Below, one piece after another: positions 34,233 through 42,825 of a stretch of 64,000 nt of DNA. The notes under the pieces were generated by a model. It saw only the letters and a list, made by a program, of their open reading frames with translations. It searched no databases and was not told the origin of the DNA. The stretch lies in NCBI RefSeq assembly GCF_030142155.1, contig NZ_CP126247.1, positions 124,001 through 188,000 on the forward strand, given 5' to 3'. This stretch comes from Arthrobacter sp. zg-Y820 (GTDB taxonomy: Bacteria; Actinomycetota; Actinomycetes; Actinomycetales; Micrococcaceae). Numbering within the stretch: the stretch's first letter is position 1; each line of letters begins with the position of its first letter. A program made the position numbers and the translations under genes.

Positions 34233-35036
34233 TCAGTCCAGCTCCACCATCACGGGCGCATGGTCGGAGGCACCCTTGCCCTTGCGTTCCTCCCGGTCGA
34301 TGGAAGCGCCGGTGACGCGGGCGGCAAGAGCCGGGGAGCCGAGGACGAAGTCGATGCGCATGCCTTCCTTCTTCGGGAAACGCAGCTGGGTGTAATCCCA
34401 GTAGGTGTACACGCCGGGTCCCGGAGTGTAGGGGCGGGCGACGTCGGTAAAGCCGGCGTCGAGGAACGCCCGGAAGGCCTGGCGTTCAGGCTCGCTGACG
34501 TGCGTGTGGTTCTCGCGGCGGAACAGCTCGATGTCCCAGACATCATCATCCTCCGGCGCGATGTTCCAGTCACCCATCAGGGCCAGCGGCAGGTCCGGGT
34601 TTTCCTTGATCCAGCCGGCGGCTTGGTCCTTCAGGACATTCAGCCACTCCAGCTTGTAGGGCATGTGCGGATCGTCCAGGGACCGGCCGTTGGGCACGTA
34701 CAGGCTCCACACCCGCACGCCGTTGCAGGTCGCGCCGATCGCGCGGGCCTCCGAAGCGGTGGTTTCCGCGGTCTTGCCGAACTTCGGCTGGCCCGGGAAG
34801 GTGCGCTCGACGTCGTCAAGCCCCACCCGGGAGGCAATCGCCACGCCGTTCCACTGGTTCACGCCGAAGTGCGCCACCTCGTAGCCGTTGTTCTCAAAGA
34901 CTTCCCACGGGAAATTCTCGTCCTTGGCCTTGGTTTCCTGAATGGCCAGGACATCGACGTCGGAGCGCCGCAGCCACGCTTCAACGCGGTCGGCACGGGC
35001 ACGGATGGAGTTCACGTTCCAGGTAGCAATCTTCAC
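34233..35036 (-). CDS. xthA: exodeoxyribonuclease III
   Basis: A 267-residue Mg-dependent AP endonuclease/3'-exonuclease used in base-excision repair. The catalytic blocks are WNVNSIRAR (6-14), IQETKAKDENFP, YVPNGRSLDD, the catalytic GDWNIAPEDDDVWD, RIDFVLGSP and the C-terminal SDHAPVMVEL with the active-site histidine. The start is GTG 35036. It is followed 2 bp later by a hypothetical gene. Confidence 0.95.
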   Translation of the reverse strand: MKIATWNVNSIRARADRVEAWLRRSDVDVLAIQETKAKDENFPWEVFENNGYEVAHFGVNQWNGVAIASRVGLDDVERTFPGQPKFGKTAETTASEARAIGATCNGVRVWSLYVPNGRSLDDPHMPYKLEWLNVLKDQAAGWIKENPDLPLALMGDWNIAPEDDDVWDIELFRRENHTHVSEPERQAFRAFLDAGFTDVARPYTPGPGVYTYWDYTQLRFPKKEGMRIDFVLGSPALAARVTGASIDREERKGKGASDHAPVMVELD

Positions 35037-35077
35037 CCTTGCTACGTTACCGAATCTGCCGCCGGATCAGGGCATGC

Positions 35078-35902
35078 TCAGGGCTTCCACCACGTGTCCA
35101 GGATGCTGACGGGCACGGTCCGCTTGTGCCGGGTGGCCAGGAACCGGCGCTCGATCTTCTCGGCCGCGTCCTCGGAAACGGTCCGGCCTTCGAGATAGTC
35201 GTCGATGGTGTCGTAACTGATGCCCAGTTCCGTCTCATCGGTCTGGCCGGGCACGTCATCGAGCAGATCGGCCGTGGGAGCCTTGCCGATCAGGCCCGCC
35301 GGCGCGCCCAGCTCCGCCAGCAGCTTCCGGTTCTGGCGCTTGTTCAGCCCGAAAAGGGGCAGCACGTCGGCGCCGCCGTCGCCGTACTTCGTGAAGAACC
35401 CGGTCACCGACTCCGCACCGTGGTCAGTGCCGATGACCAGCAGGTTGTGCTGTCCGGCCACCGCGTACTGGGCGGTCATCCGTGCCCGTGCCTTGATGTT
35501 GCCCTTGTTGAAATCGCTGATTTCTTCCCCGCTCATCTTCACGTATTCCTCCATATAGCCGTCCACCGCCGGAGCGACGTTGTAGACCCAGGAGAGGGCG
35601 GGGCGGATGAATTCCAGGGCGGCCTGCGCATCGGCCTCATCGTGCTGGACCTGGTAGGGCAGGCGCAGGGCGATGAACTGCGCGGTGGTGCCCTCGGCCG
35701 CGAGCTCGTCCACTGCCAGCTGGGCGAGCCGCCCCGCCAGCGTGGAGTCCACGCCGCCGCTGATGCCCAGCACGAACCCGTTGGTGTGCGACGCGGCGGC
35801 GTAGGCCTTCAGGAAGTCCACCCGCCGGCGGATTTCGGCGGCGGCATCGATGTCGGGCTGCACGCCCATTTCCGCAATGATTTCAGCTTGTAGTTGGCGC
35901 AT
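35078..35902 (-). CDS. nadE: ammonia-dependent NAD+ synthase
   Basis: A 274-residue NAD synthetase that amidates deamido-NAD using ATP and ammonia. The PP-loop is SGGVDS (48-53), and [27 protein letters not shown] marks the substrate loop. There is no N-terminal nitrilase domain, so ammonia rather than glutamine is the donor. The start is set at ATG 35902, which fits the family N-terminus MRQLQAEI; a GTG three codons upstream is possible. It is divergent from pyrE. Confidence 0.95.
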   Translation of the reverse strand: MRQLQAEIIAEMGVQPDIDAAAEIRRRVDFLKAYAAASHTNGFVLGISGGVDSTLAGRLAQLAVDELAAEGTTAQFIALRLPYQVQHDEADAQAALEFIRPALSWVYNVAPAVDGYMEEYVKMSGEEISDFNKGNIKARARMTAQYAVAGQHNLLVIGTDHGAESVTGFFTKYGDGGADVLPLFGLNKRQNRKLLAELGAPAGLIGKAPTADLLDDVPGQTDETELGISYDTIDDYLEGRTVSEDAAEKIERRFLATRHKRTVPVSILDTWWKP

Positions 35903-35969
35903 GAGCTCCACCCTATATCTCCCGTTCCTTCAGCGCTGGGCATTGGGCTGCTCGGCTAGGATTGAGGCC

Positions 35970-36539
35970 ATGACTGCGCCTGTCCTCCCCGCTGCCCGTG
36001 CCCGCCTCCTGGATTTGATCAGCGAACTGGCCGTGGTCCGCGGCAAAGTGACGCTCTCCTCCGGCGCCGAGGCCGACTACTACATTGACCTGCGCCGGGT
36101 CACCCTGCATCACGAGGCGTCCCAGCTGGTGGGCGACGTGATGCTGGATTTGATCGACAGCGCAGGTATTTCCTTCCAGAGCGCCGGCGGGCTGACGATG
36201 GGCGCAGACCCGGTGGCAACCGCAGTGATGCATGCCGGTGCCCGTGCCGGCCGGCCCATCGACGCGTTCGTGGTGCGCAAGGCGCAGAAGTCCTACGGCA
36301 TGGGCCGGCAGGTCGAGGGGCCCGAGGTGGCGGGCCGCAACGTTGTGGTCCTGGAAGACACCTCCACAACCGGCGGGTCGGCGCTGACCGCTGTGGAAGG
36401 GGTGCGGCGGGCCGGCGGCAACGTGGTTGCCGTCGCGGTGATCGTGGACCGGGACACGGGATCGAAGGAGCGCATTGAGGCCGAGGCGGGCGTGCCGTAT
36501 CTGTATGCCTATGGCAAGGACGAGCTGGGCCTGGATTAG
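35970..36539 (+). CDS. pyrE: orotate phosphoribosyltransferase
   Basis: A 189-residue enzyme that joins orotate to PRPP to give orotidine 5'-phosphate in pyrimidine synthesis. The PRPP motif is VVVLEDTSTTGGSA (125-138), and the catalytic loop region is VRKAQKSYGMGRQVEGPEV. GAGG precedes ATG 35970. No other pyr genes are near, as is common for pyrE in actinobacteria. The following gene probably starts inside its last codons. Confidence 0.95.
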   Translation: MTAPVLPAARARLLDLISELAVVRGKVTLSSGAEADYYIDLRRVTLHHEASQLVGDVMLDLIDSAGISFQSAGGLTMGADPVATAVMHAGARAGRPIDAFVVRKAQKSYGMGRQVEGPEVAGRNVVVLEDTSTTGGSALTAVEGVRRAGGNVVAVAVIVDRDTGSKERIEAEAGVPYLYAYGKDELGLD

Positions 36540-37608
36540 GGCCGCGCAGGCGGCGGAGCCCGGAGCCCCGGACCCCGAAGCGCCGGGTTCGGCGAACCGG
36601 GCAGGCAGGAGCGCGGACCCGGCAGAGTTCCTGCGGTCCGCGGAGAGCCTCAAACGCTTCTCCCGCCGCCGCTTTCTCGCCGGCAGCGCCCTGGGCCTGA
36701 CGCTGGCCGCGGATCTCTTCGTCACCCGCCGGATCCAGCGGCACCGGGAAGACCTGGAAATTCTGCGCGTGCGCGACGAGGCCGTGGAACGCCGCTTTCC
36801 GACTGCCTCCTGGTTCCTGTTTCCCGGCTATAAAACCAGCTGGGAGGAGACGGTCTGGATCCTCAATTCGCTGCGCCCGGCGCTGTCCTCGCGCGGCCAG
36901 CTGGCCGGCGTCGGCTACTCCAACCGGGGACTGGACGTCGATGATATCGTCGCCGCGGTGTACCGCCACATCCGTACCCACCAGCTGCGGCGCATCTATT
37001 TTTACGGCCACAGCTTCGGCGGCATGCTTGCCGTGCAGGTGGCTGCCCGGCTGCTCGAGCGCGGCATCGCCGTCGAACTCATCATTCTGGACTCCAGCCC
37101 GGCCGGCGCGCAGGACGTGCTGGACCGCGCCATGTTCGAGGGCGTGGCGGCGCTGTACGACGCCGGCTACCGGATTCCCAGCGTGCTGCGCGGCGGCTAC
37201 GAGCTGGGGGAGCGGGTGCTGCACAAGGACGAGCGGACCTGGAACACAGTGGTGGACCAGACGCTGGAGCAGCTGTCGCCGCTGGCGCCGTCGAGCACCC
37301 TGATCCAGTCCGAGGCGTCCTACATCTTCCATTTCGATGCCTGGCGGTTTGCCTCGGCGCTGGGCAGCACGTCACTGGCCTTCATCGGCAACCCGGAGGA
37401 CCGAACGGTCAACTATTTCGGCGCGAAGGACACCTGGGCCGCGGTGTTTCCGCGCAACCTCGTCTCCGCTTCCCTGGTGACCGAGGGTGCCGGACCGGCC
37501 CACGCCAGCCCGCAGTGGAACCCCGGCATCTACCAGAAGGTGGTGCGCGAGGTGCTGCGGCTGCACTCCCCGCCGGAACAGGGCGGCGGGCTGAAGTCCC
37601 TGTTCTAG
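36514..37608 (+). CDS. alpha/beta-hydrolase fold protein with possible Tat-type N-terminus
   Basis: A 364-residue protein. After a 50-residue disordered stretch comes SRRRFLAGSALGLTLAA (51-67), which looks like a twin-arginine signal with an unusually long N-region. The hydrolase nucleophile elbow is GHSFGG (166-171, Ser168), with GNPEDRTV a possible acid loop. Substrate is unknown. The start is uncertain: ATG 36514 overlaps pyrE by 26 bp, and the frame offers ATGs only inside pyrE. Co-transcription with pyrE is expected. Confidence 0.7.
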   Translation, partial: ARTSWAWIRAAQAAEPGAPDPEAPGSANRAGRSADPAEFLRSAESLKRFSRRRFLAGSALGLTLAADLFVTRRIQRHREDLEILRVRDEAVERRFPTASWFLFPGYKTSWEETVWILNSLRPALSSRGQLAGVGYSNRGLDVDDIVAAVYRHIRTHQLRRIYFYGHSFGGMLAVQVAARLLERGIAVELIILDSSPAGAQDVLDRAMFEGVAALYDAGYRIPSVLRGGYELGERVLHKDERTWNTVVDQTLEQLSPLAPSSTLIQSEASYIFHFDAWRFASALGSTSLAFIGNPEDRTVNYFGAKDTWAAVFPRNLVSASLVTEGAGPAHASPQWNPGIYQKVVREVLRLHSPPEQGGGLKSLF

Positions 37609-37618
37609 GCCGCTGGCC

Positions 37619-38410
37619 CTAGACGGTGGCGATCAGATCGGCGACCGAATTGACGACCTGGGTGGGGCGGAACGGATAGAGATTGATGTCCTCGCGCTGC
37701 GTTATCCCGCTGAGCACCAGGACCGTATGCAGGCCGGCCTCAATGCCCGCGATGATGTCGGTGTCCATCCGGTCGCCGATCATGGCTGTCGTTTCGGAGT
37801 GCGCATCGATCTTGCGCATCGCCGAACGGAACATCATGGGGTTGGGCTTGCCGATGATGTACGGCTTCATGTTCGTGGCCGCGGTGATCAGGGCGGCAAT
37901 GGCTCCGGTGGCCGGCAGTGGCCCCTCCTGGGACGGGCCCGTGACGTCGGGGTTGGTGGCGATGAAGCGGGCGCCGTCCAGGATCAGGCGGATCGCCTTG
38001 GTGATGGTGCCGAAGGAGTAGGTGCGGGTCTCGCCGAGGACCACGTAGTCCGGCGCCGTGTCGGTGAGGATCATGCCGGCCTCGTGCAGCGCCGTCGTCA
38101 GTCCCGCTTCGCCGACCACGAAGCAGCGTCCGGGTGCGCCGGTGTTCTTGACCTGTTCCTTGAGGAATTCCGCCGTGGCCAGCGCGGAGGTCCACAGGTT
38201 TTCCTCCGGCACTTCGAGCCCGGAGGCGCGCAGCCGGGCGGCGAGGTCCCGCGGGGTGTAAATCGAGTTGTTGGTCAGGACCAGGAACCGCTTGGACGTG
38301 GCTACCCAGCGTTCAATGAGCTCGGCGGCTCCCGGAATGGGGTGGTTTTCATGGACCAGAACGCCGTCCATGTCCGTCAGCCAGCATTCAATGTTCTCGT
38401 TTTCGCCCAC
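37619..38410 (-). CDS. HAD-IIA family sugar-phosphatase-like hydrolase
   Basis: A 263-residue NagD-like HAD phosphatase. Motif I is WLTDMDGVLVH with nucleophile Asp13 and Asp15, motif II is VLTNNS, motif III includes IIGKPNP and motif IV is GDRMDTDI. Relatives dephosphorylate sugar or nucleotide monophosphates such as 4-nitrophenyl phosphate, NMP or glycerol phosphate. GTG 38410 is preferred (GAGGGAACGG upstream) over GTG 38428, which has no ribosome binding site. It converges with the alpha/beta hydrolase and diverges from the methyltransferase. Confidence 0.88.
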   Translation of the reverse strand: MGENENIECWLTDMDGVLVHENHPIPGAAELIERWVATSKRFLVLTNNSIYTPRDLAARLRASGLEVPEENLWTSALATAEFLKEQVKNTGAPGRCFVVGEAGLTTALHEAGMILTDTAPDYVVLGETRTYSFGTITKAIRLILDGARFIATNPDVTGPSQEGPLPATGAIAALITAATNMKPYIIGKPNPMMFRSAMRKIDAHSETTAMIGDRMDTDIIAGIEAGLHTVLVLSGITQREDINLYPFRPTQVVNSVADLIATV

Positions 38411-38503
38411 GCTGTTCCGTTCCCTCACACTCAGCCCGGGTTTCCCCGGGGCCGCTGATGCCCCGCGATCCTGCGGCCCAGTCTTTCACCTTACGCTTGA
38501 AGG

Positions 38504-39202
38504 GTGATAGAGAGCGTTGAACAATTGCCGGACCACCCCGAGAAAACAGCCGCACCCGAGACCGGGACCGCGCCGGAAACCGCACCCACGCACCTGGTGG
38601 GAGTGGGCCCGTGGGAGGGCCCGTTGCCTGAAGGCGACCATTGGGATCCCGAACTTCTGGCCAACGGGGACACCCGCAATGTCGTCGATGAATACCGGTA
38701 CTGGAACCACGACGCGATCGTCGCGGACCTGGACACGAAGCGCCATCCGTTCCATGTCGCCATCGAGAACTGGCAGCACGATTTCAACATCGGCACCGTG
38801 GTGCGCACCGCCAACGCCTTCATGGCGAAGGAAGTGCACATCATCGGACGACGCCGGTGGAACCGCCGCGGCGCCATGGTCACCGACCGCTACCAGCACG
38901 TGCGCCACCACCCCACGGTGGAGGACTTCGTGGAGTGGGCGCGCAGCGAGGGGCTGCACATCATCGGAATCGACAACTTCCCCGACTCGGTGCCGCTGGA
39001 AACCTACGAGTTGCCGGAAAACTGCGTGCTGGTCTTCGGGCAGGAGGGCCCCGGCCTGAGCCCGGAGGTCCACGCCGCCGCGGACGCCACCCTGTCCATT
39101 GCCCAGTTCGGTTCCACCCGGTCCATCAACGCCGGTTCCGCCGCGGCCATCGCCATGCACGGATGGGTGCGCCGCCACGTCTTTGGCCAGCGGGTGAACT
39201 GA
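38504..39202 (+). CDS. TrmH-family (SpoU) RNA 2'-O-ribose methyltransferase
   Basis: A 232-residue SPOUT-class enzyme that methylates rRNA or tRNA using SAM. Motif 1 is NIGTVVRTANAF, motif 2 is LVFGQEGPGLSPE and motif 3 is STRSINAGSAAAIAMHGWVRR, which together form the trefoil-knot SAM site. An N-terminal, proline-rich 60 residues precedes the domain. The GTG start has no clear ribosome binding site. The target nucleotide is unknown. Confidence 0.88.
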   Translation: MIESVEQLPDHPEKTAAPETGTAPETAPTHLVGVGPWEGPLPEGDHWDPELLANGDTRNVVDEYRYWNHDAIVADLDTKRHPFHVAIENWQHDFNIGTVVRTANAFMAKEVHIIGRRRWNRRGAMVTDRYQHVRHHPTVEDFVEWARSEGLHIIGIDNFPDSVPLETYELPENCVLVFGQEGPGLSPEVHAAADATLSIAQFGSTRSINAGSAAAIAMHGWVRRHVFGQRVN

Positions 39203-39365
39203 GCCGCGGAACCGCGCGGCGGGACGGGTCCGGACACGGACGCAGTTATCCAAGGACATGACCTGATGCCCGATGGCTTCTTGTGGCTAGGATGTAAGGA
39301 GCCAATGAGGGCCTGGTGTGACGCGACTGGCCCTGCCGTAGATCGAACTTCCACGAGGAGTCAGC

Positions 39366-40385
39366 ATGCCTATTGCAACCCCTGAGATTTATGCCGAGAT
39401 GATCGACCGAGCCAAAGCGGGGGGCTTCGCATATCCGGCAGTGAACGTCACGTCGTCCCAGACGCTGAACGCCGCGCTGGCAGGGTTCGCCGAGGCCGGC
39501 TCCGACGGCATCGTCCAGGTGTCCACCGGAGGTGCCGCCTACTGGTCCGGCGCCAAGGTCAAGAACATGGTCACCGGGTCCCTCGCCTTTGCCGCGTATG
39601 CCCGCGAGGTGGCCAAGAGCTACAACGTGAACATCGCCCTGCACACTGACCACTGCCCCAAGGACAAGCTGGACGACTTCGTGCTGCCCCTGCTGGCCGC
39701 CTCCGAAGCAGCGGTCAAGCGCGGCGAGGATCCCATCTTCAACTCCCATATGTGGGACGGTTCGGCGGAAACCCTCGAGGACAACCTGCGCATCGCGCAG
39801 GAGCTGCTCGCCCGCACCCACGCCGCCAAGATGATCCTCGAAGTGGAAATCGGCACCGTCGGCGGCGAGGAAGACGGCGTGGAGAACGCCATCAACGACA
39901 AGCTGTACACCACGGTGGCCGACGGCACGAAGACCATTGAGGCGCTGGGCGCCGGCGACAAGGGCCGCTACATTACCGCCCTCACCTTCGGCAACGTGCA
40001 CGGCGTGTACAAGCCCGGCGGCGTGAAGCTGCGCCCGGAAATCCTCAAGGACATCCAGGACGCGGTTGGCGAGTCCATCGGCCGGGAACGCCCGTTTGAT
40101 CTCGTCTTCCACGGCGGTTCGGGCTCCTCCGCCCAGGAAATCGCCGACGCGGTCTCCTACGGCGTCGTGAAGATGAACATCGACACCGACACGCAGTACG
40201 CCTACACCCGCCCGGTTGCGGACCACATGTTCCGCAACTACGACGGCGTCCTGAAGGTCGACGGCGAGGTCGGCAACAAGAAGCAGTACGACCCCCGCGT
40301 GTGGGGCGCGTCGGCCGAGGCCGGCATGTCCGCGCGCGTGTTCGAAGCAGCACAAACCCTAGGATCGGCAGGCAAGTCCCTCTAA
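39366..40385 (+). CDS. fbaA: class II fructose-bisphosphate aldolase
   Basis: A 339-residue zinc enzyme cleaving fructose 1,6-bisphosphate to triose phosphates. Zinc and catalytic residues are His93, Asp95 and His96 in ALHTDHCPKD; further ligands lie in GNVHGVYKPGGVKL and VFHGGSGSS. The ATG has GAGGAG upstream. It overlaps the DUF3151 gene by one base (TAATG). Central glycolysis gene of normal length. Confidence 0.96.
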   Translation: MPIATPEIYAEMIDRAKAGGFAYPAVNVTSSQTLNAALAGFAEAGSDGIVQVSTGGAAYWSGAKVKNMVTGSLAFAAYAREVAKSYNVNIALHTDHCPKDKLDDFVLPLLAASEAAVKRGEDPIFNSHMWDGSAETLEDNLRIAQELLARTHAAKMILEVEIGTVGGEEDGVENAINDKLYTTVADGTKTIEALGAGDKGRYITALTFGNVHGVYKPGGVKLRPEILKDIQDAVGESIGRERPFDLVFHGGSGSSAQEIADAVSYGVVKMNIDTDTQYAYTRPVADHMFRNYDGVLKVDGEVGNKKQYDPRVWGASAEAGMSARVFEAAQTLGSAGKSL

Positions 40386-40813
40386 TGTCAGATGAATTCC
40401 GCAAGAACCTGCTCGGCCCCGAGCCCACCTACCTGCCGGAGGAGTCCGACGTCGTCGCGCGCCTCGAGGCCGGAGATGAAGCCGTTGACCTGGCAGCAAA
40501 ACACCCCACCTCCTCGCAGGTGTGGGCCATCCTCGCCGATGAGGCCTTCGAAGAAGGCCGCACCATCGAGTCCTACGCCTACGCGCGGGTTGGTTATCAC
40601 CGCGGCCTGGATTCCCTGCGCCGCTCCGGCTGGCGCGGCACCGGTCCCATCCCGTGGGAGCACGTGCCGAACCAGGGCTTCCTGCGTGCCCTGTATGCGC
40701 TGGGCCGCGCGGCTGCAGCCATCGGCGAGAGCGAGGAAGTGGAGCGCATTACCAAGTTCCTGAACGAGTCGGATCCGCAGGCGAAGGTGGCCATCGAGGG
40801 TCGCGAGTCCTAG
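40385..40813 (+). CDS. DUF3151 domain-containing protein
   Basis: A 142-residue actinobacterial protein: SDEFRKNLLGPEPTYLPEE at the start, then HPTSSQVWAILADEAFEEGRTIESYAYARVGYHRGLD and WRGTGPIPWEHVPNQGFLRAL, which are family-defining. Function is unknown; the helical-hairpin layout resembles TPRs. It is translationally coupled to fbaA, an arrangement frequent in actinobacteria, and ends at a strong terminator. Confidence 0.92.
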   Translation: MSDEFRKNLLGPEPTYLPEESDVVARLEAGDEAVDLAAKHPTSSQVWAILADEAFEEGRTIESYAYARVGYHRGLDSLRRSGWRGTGPIPWEHVPNQGFLRALYALGRAAAAIGESEEVERITKFLNESDPQAKVAIEGRES

Positions 40814-40829
40814 TTTCTTTTGTTCCGTG

Positions 40830-40866
40830 AACCGGCAGTCCCCAGCTTTGGGGGCTGCCGGTTTTC
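40830..40866 (+). terminator. intrinsic terminator of fbaA-DUF3151
   Basis: The stem AACCGGCAGTCCCC/GGGGGCTGCCGGTT (one mismatch) is followed by TTTTCGTT. It begins 17 bp after the DUF3151 stop. Confidence 0.9.
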
Positions 40867-40877
40867 GTTGCCTGCTT

Positions 40878-41378
40878 TTACCAGCCGCCGGTGCCCGGGG
40901 CTCCCTTGAACGGTCCGGTGATGCGTCCCGTGATCCACCCGCCGTAAAAGTCCCCCTCCTGCGGCTGGACGTCCTCGCCGTCCACGGTGCAGCGCTCCAT
41001 TTTTCTGGAATACACCGCCGCGCGGCTGGCGAGCGGTCCGTAGCCCGGCGACGGGTCCGGATAGGTCCAGGCGGCCCGCCGGGCACGAGTGGATCCCGCC
41101 GCGACGTCGAAATAGGCGGCCTTCCCCTTGTATTCGCAGAACGTGGCGCCTTCGACCGGAACGAGGGAATCCGGGGCAAAATCCTCCAGCGGAATGTAGT
41201 ACACCGGCGGATGGCTGGTTTCCAGCACCCGCACGGCGGAGGTGGTGTCGGCGATCAGCCGTCCGCCAAGGAAAACCTGGACGTGTTCAGCGGTGGGTTC
41301 CAGCCGCGGCGGGCGCGGATAGTCCCAGACGGACTCCTGCGGGCTCTCCTGAGCGTGGCTCAACGGTTGATGTTCCAT
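40878..41378 (-). CDS. DUF427 domain-containing protein
   Basis: A 166-residue protein with the DUF427 blocks VWDYPRPP, HVQVFLGGRLIADT, VLETSHPPVYYIPLEDF, FCEYKGKAAYFDV and WTYPDPSPGYGPLASR. The fold is a small beta-sandwich with a conserved Cys/Glu/Tyr-Lys cluster (FCEYKG). Function is unknown. Single gene, convergent with the fbaA operon. Confidence 0.92.
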   Translation of the reverse strand: MEHQPLSHAQESPQESVWDYPRPPRLEPTAEHVQVFLGGRLIADTTSAVRVLETSHPPVYYIPLEDFAPDSLVPVEGATFCEYKGKAAYFDVAAGSTRARRAAWTYPDPSPGYGPLASRAAVYSRKMERCTVDGEDVQPQEGDFYGGWITGRITGPFKGAPGTGGW

Positions 41379-41491
41379 GGCCAGCCTTTCGAATGCCGGC
41401 CGAAGCCGGACGCCGGGCCCGGATTTTCCGGGTCAAGGGATGCTTCGGAACCGCGGTCCCTCCGGATGGCCCTGCCGGGTGCTCGCTCCGA

Positions 41492-42232
41492 TCAGTGGAC
41501 GAGGCGGGCGTAGACGACGTAATTGTCGGCGAAGGTTCCGGCTTTCGGGTCGTAGCCGTCGCAGGTGATGAGCCGCAGTTCGGGTCCTTCGGTATTGCCG
41601 TAGACCTTCTCGCTGGGAAAGGCGTCCTTGGGATACTGCTCCCCGTGCTGGACGGAAAACACTGCGGTTGAGCCGTCCTCGCGGATTATCTCAACTTCAT
41701 CGCCGGGCTGCAGCTTGCGCAGGTCCGCGAAGATTCCCGGGCCTCCGCCCTCGGCGTTGACATGGCCCAGGATGACGGCTGGCCCGGGCTCTCCGGGTGT
41801 GGGGGAGTGGATGTACCAGCCGGCAGGTGATCCGGGCCTGCCCGAAGGAACCTCCAGGGATCCCTTGCTGTCCACGTCCAGGCGGATCAGGGATGAGCGG
41901 GCGCCGACGGACGGAATGTTCAGGGATTCCGGCACTGATTCGGCCATGGCCGGGACCGGGCGTTCCGGGGAGGGCGGACTCGTGACCTGGGGTGTTCCCG
42001 GAACTGGGACGGGGGCGTCGGCAGGCGCAGCGGTATCAGGGGTGACGGCAGGCGAGGATGGCGCCGTCACGGGTGCTTCCGCGGAAAGGACCGGACCGGC
42101 GGGCGGCGTATTCTCGGTATCCAGATGCCCGGCGCCTGTCTGGGCGGCGCCGCCACAGCCGGTGAGAAGCAGGAGGACGGCCGCCGCGGCTGCCCGGAGG
42201 TCCCCGCGGCGGCCGGCTGTCGGATTAGTCAT
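41492..42232 (-). CDS. class F sortase, lipoprotein type
   Basis: A 246-residue secreted protein. The lipobox LLLLTGC places the lipidated cysteine at 26, followed by a 70-residue proline/alanine/threonine linker and the sortase barrel (about 98-246). The catalytic triad is His157 in VILGHVNA, Cys224 in LRLITCDG and Arg243 in VVYARLVH. Class F sortases attach or release surface proteins in actinobacteria. It lies directly downstream (19 bp) of a secreted protein with a sorting-like tail, its probable substrate. Confidence 0.9.
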   Translation of the reverse strand: MTNPTAGRRGDLRAAAAAVLLLLTGCGGAAQTGAGHLDTENTPPAGPVLSAEAPVTAPSSPAVTPDTAAPADAPVPVPGTPQVTSPPSPERPVPAMAESVPESLNIPSVGARSSLIRLDVDSKGSLEVPSGRPGSPAGWYIHSPTPGEPGPAVILGHVNAEGGGPGIFADLRKLQPGDEVEIIREDGSTAVFSVQHGEQYPKDAFPSEKVYGNTEGPELRLITCDGYDPKAGTFADNYVVYARLVH

Positions 42233-42251
42233 TCCGGTTCATTCGAAACGC

Positions 42252-42686
42252 CTAATCCTGCTGTGCGCTGCGGCGGCGGACAATGAATGTGCCTCCTGCT
42301 GCGGCGGCCAGGACCAGTCCGCCGCCGAGAGCCAAGATGCCGGCATTGGAGCCCTGCGGTTCCTGGGTGATGCCGGTGTTCGCGCCGCCTACGGGCATCC
42401 GGCCGACCTGTCCTGGCATTGGAGGTTCGGGTGTGGGATCAACGGGTGGAGCGGTTTCAATCGGAGTCAGGGGTTTGCTGTCATCTTCGCAGCCGATGCC
42501 GTCCACCCCGCCCCTGTCCAGATGCTCTCCGTACCTGTAATCACCGCGCTGAATGTTGTAAATGCCGTCCGCAGCGGCGGCATCGCAGTTCTGGTATGGG
42601 CCGGTCACGGCGAAAGCCGGAGTCGCCGAAAGAACCGAGAAGCCGGTGACTGCCGCCAGAGCCAAACCTGCAGTGTGCTTTTTCAT
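42252..42686 (-). CDS. secreted Excalibur-like protein with sortase-type C-terminal tail
   Basis: A 144-residue protein with a signal peptide (1-26, cleavage after AFA). A 38-residue Excalibur-like calcium-binding domain (30-67) holds paired cysteines Cys34 and Cys66 and the acidic loop DRGGVDGIGCED. A proline-rich spacer (72-96) follows, then MPVGGANTG (97-105), a hydrophobic helix (about 115-134) and a RRR end. The tail mimics an LPxTG sorting signal but with PVGGANTG instead. ATG 42686 follows AGAGGCAC. Genetic linkage to the class F sortase suggests it is the anchored substrate. Confidence 0.82.
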   Translation of the reverse strand: MKKHTAGLALAAVTGFSVLSATPAFAVTGPYQNCDAAAADGIYNIQRGDYRYGEHLDRGGVDGIGCEDDSKPLTPIETAPPVDPTPEPPMPGQVGRMPVGGANTGITQEPQGSNAGILALGGGLVLAAAAGGTFIVRRRSAQQD

Positions 42687-42825
42687 GGTGCCTCTGCTTT
42701 CCCTGAGGAGTATGCATCCGAGTGATGCATGACGGGAAACAGAGTAGTAAGGGGGTACTTTTGTCACCCGAGTAGGCGGGGTTTTTGGCCCGGCGGCCCG
42801 CAATTAAAGTCCGGCGAAACAGTAG

